From Schinkia azotoformans LMG 9581 (lineage in GTDB: Bacteria > Bacillota > Bacilli > Bacillales > Bacillaceae_J): 64,000 bases of DNA. The translations under genes and the position numbers were made by a program. The stretch covers positions 1-64,000 of the forward strand of contig NZ_AJLR01000124.1 of NCBI RefSeq assembly GCF_000307855.1. The letters are read 5' to 3'. Numbering within the stretch: position 1 is the first letter of the stretch; every line of letters begins with the position of its first letter. The notes beneath the pieces were generated by a model, which had not been told where the DNA came from, searched no databases, and saw only the letters and a list, made by a program, of their open reading frames with translations. Below are positions 60,846 through 64,000 of this stretch, in pieces.

Positions 60846-60944
60846 ATGAAGTTTACTATGGAGCCGACAGAAATGGGGGAAGTCACAATAGCTGTCTTCG
60901 ACGATACGTGTGGGAATCTTATTCAGATCGCCCAGAGGAACTAA
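60846..60944 (+). pseudogene. C-terminal remnant of a VOC/glyoxalase-like protein
   Basis: The 32-codon frame FTMEPTEMGEVTIAVFDDTC then GNLIQIAQ is the last beta-strand unit of glyoxalase/bleomycin-resistance (VOC) proteins, including the metal-binding Glu region. All upstream parts are missing and no ribosome-binding site precedes it. A further stub (MWNLTKEAQEKF at 60969) follows. Confidence 0.7.
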
Positions 60945-61042
60945 TTGACGAAATTTTGAGGTGATTTTATGTGGAATTTAACGAAAGAAGCACAAGAAAA
61001 ATTTTAAAAAAGTAATTAGAGGGAGCTAAGGGTGAGAAAAGT

Positions 61043-61915
61043 ATGGATGAACGTGATTGGCAAATATTAAAAGTTTTATATGAAAAAAAGAACATTACGA
61101 AAACAGCGCAAAGTTTATATATTTCTCAACCCTCGTTAACGAAGAGAATCCAACAGATAGAAAAGGAATACGATCAAGCCATTATTAGTAGAGGAGCCAA
61201 AGGAGTCCAATTTACACCACAGGGTGAATATTTGGTGAAGTGTGCAGATGAAATGCTTGGTCGTCTTCGTCAAATTAAAGAAACAGTCCAAAACATGGGT
61301 GATGAGATAAGCGGGACGTTAAGATTGGGAGTCTCTAATTACATTACGAGACATAAGTTGCCAGGTCTTTTAAAACTATTTCGTGAACAGTTCCCAAAAG
61401 TAAACTATAAAGTTACAACAGGATGGAGTTGTGAAGTTTTTGATCATGTTTATAATCGTGAAGTTCACATTGGAATTGTGAGAGGGGATTATCAATGGGG
61501 AGAGGCTAAGCATCTTCTTTTTGAAGAAAACATCTGTATCACTTCAAAAGAAAAAATCGAGCTTCAGGATTTACCGTCCATGCCTAGAATACAATATCAT
61601 ACCGATCCCACGTTAAAATCATTAATCGATAATTGGTGGACTAGAACATTTTCTGAACCTCCCTTGATTGGGATGGAAGTTGATAAAGCAGATACATGCA
61701 AAGAAATGGTAGTAAATGGTTTAGGGTATGGGATTCTTCCTAGCGTACTCATAGAGGATCATTCAAGTTTGTATCATATTAATTTACAAAATGAAAAAGG
61801 AAAACCACTTGTTAGGAAAACGTGGATGCTATATCATCAGGAATCACTTGAACTAAAAGTAGTTAAAGAGTTTGTAGAAGTTGTTAAAAAATTGGATTTT
61901 AAAAACGATATTTAG
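61043..61915 (+). CDS. LysR-family transcriptional regulator
   Basis: A 290-residue intact LysR protein. The helix-turn-helix is NITKTAQSLYISQPSLTKRI (about 17-36), followed by the linker helix and the effector domain from about 90 (GTLRLGVSNYITRHKLPGLL). VVNGLGYGILPS near 232 is a typical LysR feature. GGGTGA lies before the ATG. It may control the AEC transporter gene next door or the sulfur cluster, whose own LysR gene is broken; both are inferences. Confidence 0.9.
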   Translation: MDERDWQILKVLYEKKNITKTAQSLYISQPSLTKRIQQIEKEYDQAIISRGAKGVQFTPQGEYLVKCADEMLGRLRQIKETVQNMGDEISGTLRLGVSNYITRHKLPGLLKLFREQFPKVNYKVTTGWSCEVFDHVYNREVHIGIVRGDYQWGEAKHLLFEENICITSKEKIELQDLPSMPRIQYHTDPTLKSLIDNWWTRTFSEPPLIGMEVDKADTCKEMVVNGLGYGILPSVLIEDHSSLYHINLQNEKGKPLVRKTWMLYHQESLELKVVKEFVEVVKKLDFKNDI

Positions 61916-61917
61916 TC

Positions 61918-61949
61918 AAAGCATAGGCTCATTACCTGTGCTTTTTTTG
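61918..61949 (+). terminator. Terminator after lysR
   Basis: AAGCATAGG / CCTGTGCTT stem (one G-U) with a seven-base loop and seven T residues. Confidence 0.8.
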
Positions 61950-62042
61950 TGTATTCATTTTTCGAATGACTCTCGATAGCTTATTTGTATTTTAATAAAG
62001 TTTCTAGGCTTCTTATAATTAAATTGCTGAGGGGGAGATAAA

Positions 62043-62168
62043 GTGGAGGAATTATCAAGAGTGCTGGAAATAATGATTAAGACGTATGAAGGAAAAAATT
62101 TTGATGTGACATTCACGATTAAATATAAGAATGACTATCAGGGCTTTATCCAGATACTAGATTTTTAA
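62043..62168 (+). CDS. Possible 41-residue protein
   Basis: A GTG-started ORF (MEELSRVLEIMIKTYEGKNF at its start, QGFIQILDF at its end) with GGGGGAG about 6 nt upstream, so translation is plausible. It ends 34 bases before the AEC transporter gene and could be co-transcribed with it. I recognise no family. Confidence 0.4.
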   Translation: MEELSRVLEIMIKTYEGKNFDVTFTIKYKNDYQGFIQILDF

Positions 62169-62202
62169 GGACTATAGTAAAATAAATATCTGGGAGGAAT
62201 TC

Positions 62203-63132
62203 ATGGAGATTTTATTTCTTATTTTAATTAAAGTTATTTTTCCTGTTTTTTTACTAATAGGGGTCGGTGCATTACTCCATCGAAAATACACGTTAGATAT
62301 GGGAACGTTGTCTAAATTAAATAATTACTTACTAATGCCAGCAGTTTGTTTTACCAATATATATGAGAGTAAAATAGGTGGAAATACACTCTTGTATATT
62401 ATTAGCTTTCTTGCTTTACAAACTCTGTTTTTGATTTGTGTAAGCGTAGGTATTTCTAAATTATATAAATTTGAGAACGGGTTATCTGCCACCTTTAAAA
62501 ATAGTGTTGTATTAATAAACTCCGGAAATTTTGGACTACCTGTGAGCCAACTTGTTTTTCAGCACAATCCGTTAGGTTTATCTGTTCAAATTGTTGTAAT
62601 GATTTTTCAAAACCTCCTCACCTATACTTACGGATTATTTAATACTGTATCTGTTGGTAGAAAAGGATCCCAAGCGATAAAGATATTCCTAAAGAATCCT
62701 GTGTTTTACGCCTTTTTGTTAGGAATTTTTCTTCAAGCGACATCAATAAAAATTCCAGAATTTATTTGGACACCAATAGAAAATACATCAAATGGTTTTT
62801 TAGTAATTGCTCTCATTACTCTTGGAGCACAGAGTGCATTTATAAAACTCCATAGGTTATCCGCTCCATTAGTATTAAGTCTTCTTGGCAGGTTAGTATT
62901 AGCGCCTTGTATTGCGTTTGTTACAATTTTAATATTAGGTTTAGAAGGTACAATTGCACAGGCGTTGTTTATTGCAAGTTCATTTCCTACATCAAGGAAT
63001 AGCTCCCTTTTTGCCTTAGAATATGGAAATCATCCTGAATATGCTGCACAAGCTGTTTTGTTAACAACTTTATGTAGCATGATCACAGTTACTACTGTTG
63101 TATATTTATCAAAAATAATATTTTTTTACTGA
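62203..63132 (+). CDS. AEC (auxin efflux carrier) family transporter
   Basis: A 309-residue membrane protein with about ten segments. AEC features are IKVIFPVFLLIGVGALLHRK at the start, NNYLLMPAVCFTNIYES, NSGNFGLPVSQLVF and the C-terminal ASSFPTSRNSSLFALEYG, where the usual PxAxxxxxxA region is somewhat changed. Bacterial members export or exchange organic acids such as malate or malonate. GGGAGG precedes the ATG. It lies downstream of a LysR gene, a frequent pairing. Confidence 0.85.
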   Translation: MEILFLILIKVIFPVFLLIGVGALLHRKYTLDMGTLSKLNNYLLMPAVCFTNIYESKIGGNTLLYIISFLALQTLFLICVSVGISKLYKFENGLSATFKNSVVLINSGNFGLPVSQLVFQHNPLGLSVQIVVMIFQNLLTYTYGLFNTVSVGRKGSQAIKIFLKNPVFYAFLLGIFLQATSIKIPEFIWTPIENTSNGFLVIALITLGAQSAFIKLHRLSAPLVLSLLGRLVLAPCIAFVTILILGLEGTIAQALFIASSFPTSRNSSLFALEYGNHPEYAAQAVLLTTLCSMITVTTVVYLSKIIFFY

Positions 63133-63189
63133 TAGGGAATTTTATTCTTAGAGGAATAAATTCAAAGGCTTTCGTTAAAGGGTGATTTA

Positions 63190-64000
63190 GTGGTTCAATT
63201 TATAATGTTTTCAGTCATCGTGGCAGTCGTTTCAGCGCTCATTATCATGCCTTATGTGAACAAGAGCAGGAAAGACTTGAATTTTAGTGGATCAATGATA
63301 TTTCTCGCTGCATTTGCAATACTTTTACCTTGTGTTTTCCTGTTTTATTATGTCACTTTACATGATCGTAATTTTTCTTCGTTATGGCCATTATTCATTA
63401 TGGTTACATTCATTAGTGCGTACATAGTAAGTGGAGCAGAAAGCATGCTAAAATCCGGTTTGTTTGCTGTAAGTGTAATAATAGGAGTGTTCATTTTGGC
63501 AGCTCCTTTTTTCAATGCAGAAGAAAAATATGAACAAGCCAACATGGATGTGGAAACAGAAATTAGTGCTTTTGATGAAACGAAAACACCTGCAAGTGTG
63601 CCACCGCAATATGCACGAAATAAAATGCAAAAGTCGTTTGGTCAAGTTCCTAATACGAGTTATTACCAATTGGGAGATCTTCAAATTCAAAAGGTGAATG
63701 GTGATTATGTATACATTGCACCTGTTGAATTTTCGGGCTTGTTTAAATGGATAAAGGGGAAAGAAACACCTGGGTACTTTAGATTAAGTGCAACAGACTC
63801 TGCTGCCAATCCGGTCTTCATCGAAAGTCCAATGACGTATACCCCATCGTCTTTTTATAATAAAGATGTCCACCGCCATATATGGTTGAAATATCCGCGG
63901 CATATTTTCTATGGTCAAGCACAACTTGAGGTGGATGAAGACGGAAAGCCGTTCTACATCCAGACGTATGGGAATTTTATATCAGTGCGAAACGGTTTTT
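63190..64000 (+). CDS. Membrane protein of unknown function, cut by the window end
   Basis: The frame opens at GTG 63190, with AAAGGGTGA upstream, and runs 270 codons to the edge without a stop. The first 105 residues contain four hydrophobic segments (FIMFSVIVAVVSALIIMP, SMIFLAAFAILLPCVFLFY, LWPLFIMVTFISAYIV, LFAVSVIIGVFILAAPFF). The following soluble part reads FKWIKGKETPGYFRLSATD, then HIWLKYPRHIFYGQAQLEVD, a conserved-looking extracytoplasmic domain. I recall similar large Bacillus membrane proteins without an assigned role. The C-terminus is unknown. Confidence 0.7.
   Translation, partial: MVQFIMFSVIVAVVSALIIMPYVNKSRKDLNFSGSMIFLAAFAILLPCVFLFYYVTLHDRNFSSLWPLFIMVTFISAYIVSGAESMLKSGLFAVSVIIGVFILAAPFFNAEEKYEQANMDVETEISAFDETKTPASVPPQYARNKMQKSFGQVPNTSYYQLGDLQIQKVNGDYVYIAPVEFSGLFKWIKGKETPGYFRLSATDSAANPVFIESPMTYTPSSFYNKDVHRHIWLKYPRHIFYGQAQLEVDEDGKPFYIQTYGNFISVRNGF

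Noticed and set aside
1-64000. CRISPR arrays, tRNA or rRNA genes, IS transposases, prophage genes
   Set aside because: Reading the whole window showed no regularly spaced repeats, no tRNA cloverleaf-like CCA-ended segments, no transposase-like frames and no phage structural genes.

Overview
The window looks like chromosome from a low-GC, endospore-forming, naturally competent Bacillaceae species (Bacillus sensu lato, possibly Neobacillus-like; this is an inference from gene content). The backbone follows the Bacillus subtilis yqg-yqh-comG order: sodA, yqgE, pstCAB-phoU, yqgN, rpmG, gluP (yqgP), yqgQ, glcK, yqgT, yqgU, small membrane genes, comGA-GG, yqzE, yqhG-yqhH, gcvT-gcvPA-gcvPB, yqhL and lipM. 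A SpoVAF-like germination protein, a Spo0E-type phosphatase and a pair of candidate Spo0A boxes fit a spore former.

Layout. 1-7.3 kb: sodA, two tandem small membrane proteins, an RsgA-type GTPase paralogue behind a short leader ORF, two MFS transporters, and a deformylase/Xre pair. 7.3-10.8 kb: a Pho box and pstC-pstA-pstB-phoU, with no pstS in the window. 10.8-14.4 kb (minus strand): a ThiF/MoeB-like E1 enzyme, a DUF92 protein, 5-formyl-THF cyclo-ligase, L33, and an isolated GH15 N-terminal domain. 14.7-25.7 kb: an MltG-like stub, rhomboid GluP, a germination protein, glucokinase, a cell-wall peptidase, a lipoprotein, an MBL hydrolase, a MidA methyltransferase and small membrane proteins. 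26-30.8 kb: the competence pseudopilus operon, running directly into aroK. 30.9-36.7 kb: moaA, then a periplasmic-type (Nap) nitrate reductase cluster behind a perfect FNR-like palindrome. 36.7-45.1 kb: yqhG-yqhH, a tandem glycine riboswitch with the glycine cleavage operon, a rhodanese and LipM.

45.4-64 kb is the most unusual part. A B12-dependent ribonucleotide reductase gene (nrdJ) is interrupted by a 252-nt group I intron, exactly between Gly and Glu of the catalytic NPCGE motif; P1, P3, P5, P6, P7, P8, P9 and P10 pairings can be drawn by hand. It is followed by a SAM-I (S-box) riboswitch controlling a sulfur-scavenging cluster: a MetY-like enzyme, a DszC/SfnB-like flavoprotein, an SsuBAC-like ABC transporter, a small NifX-like protein and two paralogous flavin monooxygenases. 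Several decayed genes are interspersed (LysR, a redoxin and a VOC stub, and a rifampicin phosphotransferase with one stop codon and three in-frame deletions). The window ends in an AlkD-like protein, an intact LysR regulator, an AEC transporter and a truncated membrane protein.

How parts work together: MoaA supplies molybdopterin precursor for NapA; NapD and the ferredoxin-type proteins would serve Nap maturation or electron transfer. Glycine sensing switches on glycine breakdown next to LipM, which supplies lipoyl groups to GcvH. SAM depletion would open expression of sulfur release from organosulfur compounds, feeding MetY. Gene starts were chosen from visible ribosome-binding sites; family names rest on recalled motifs, not on database searches.
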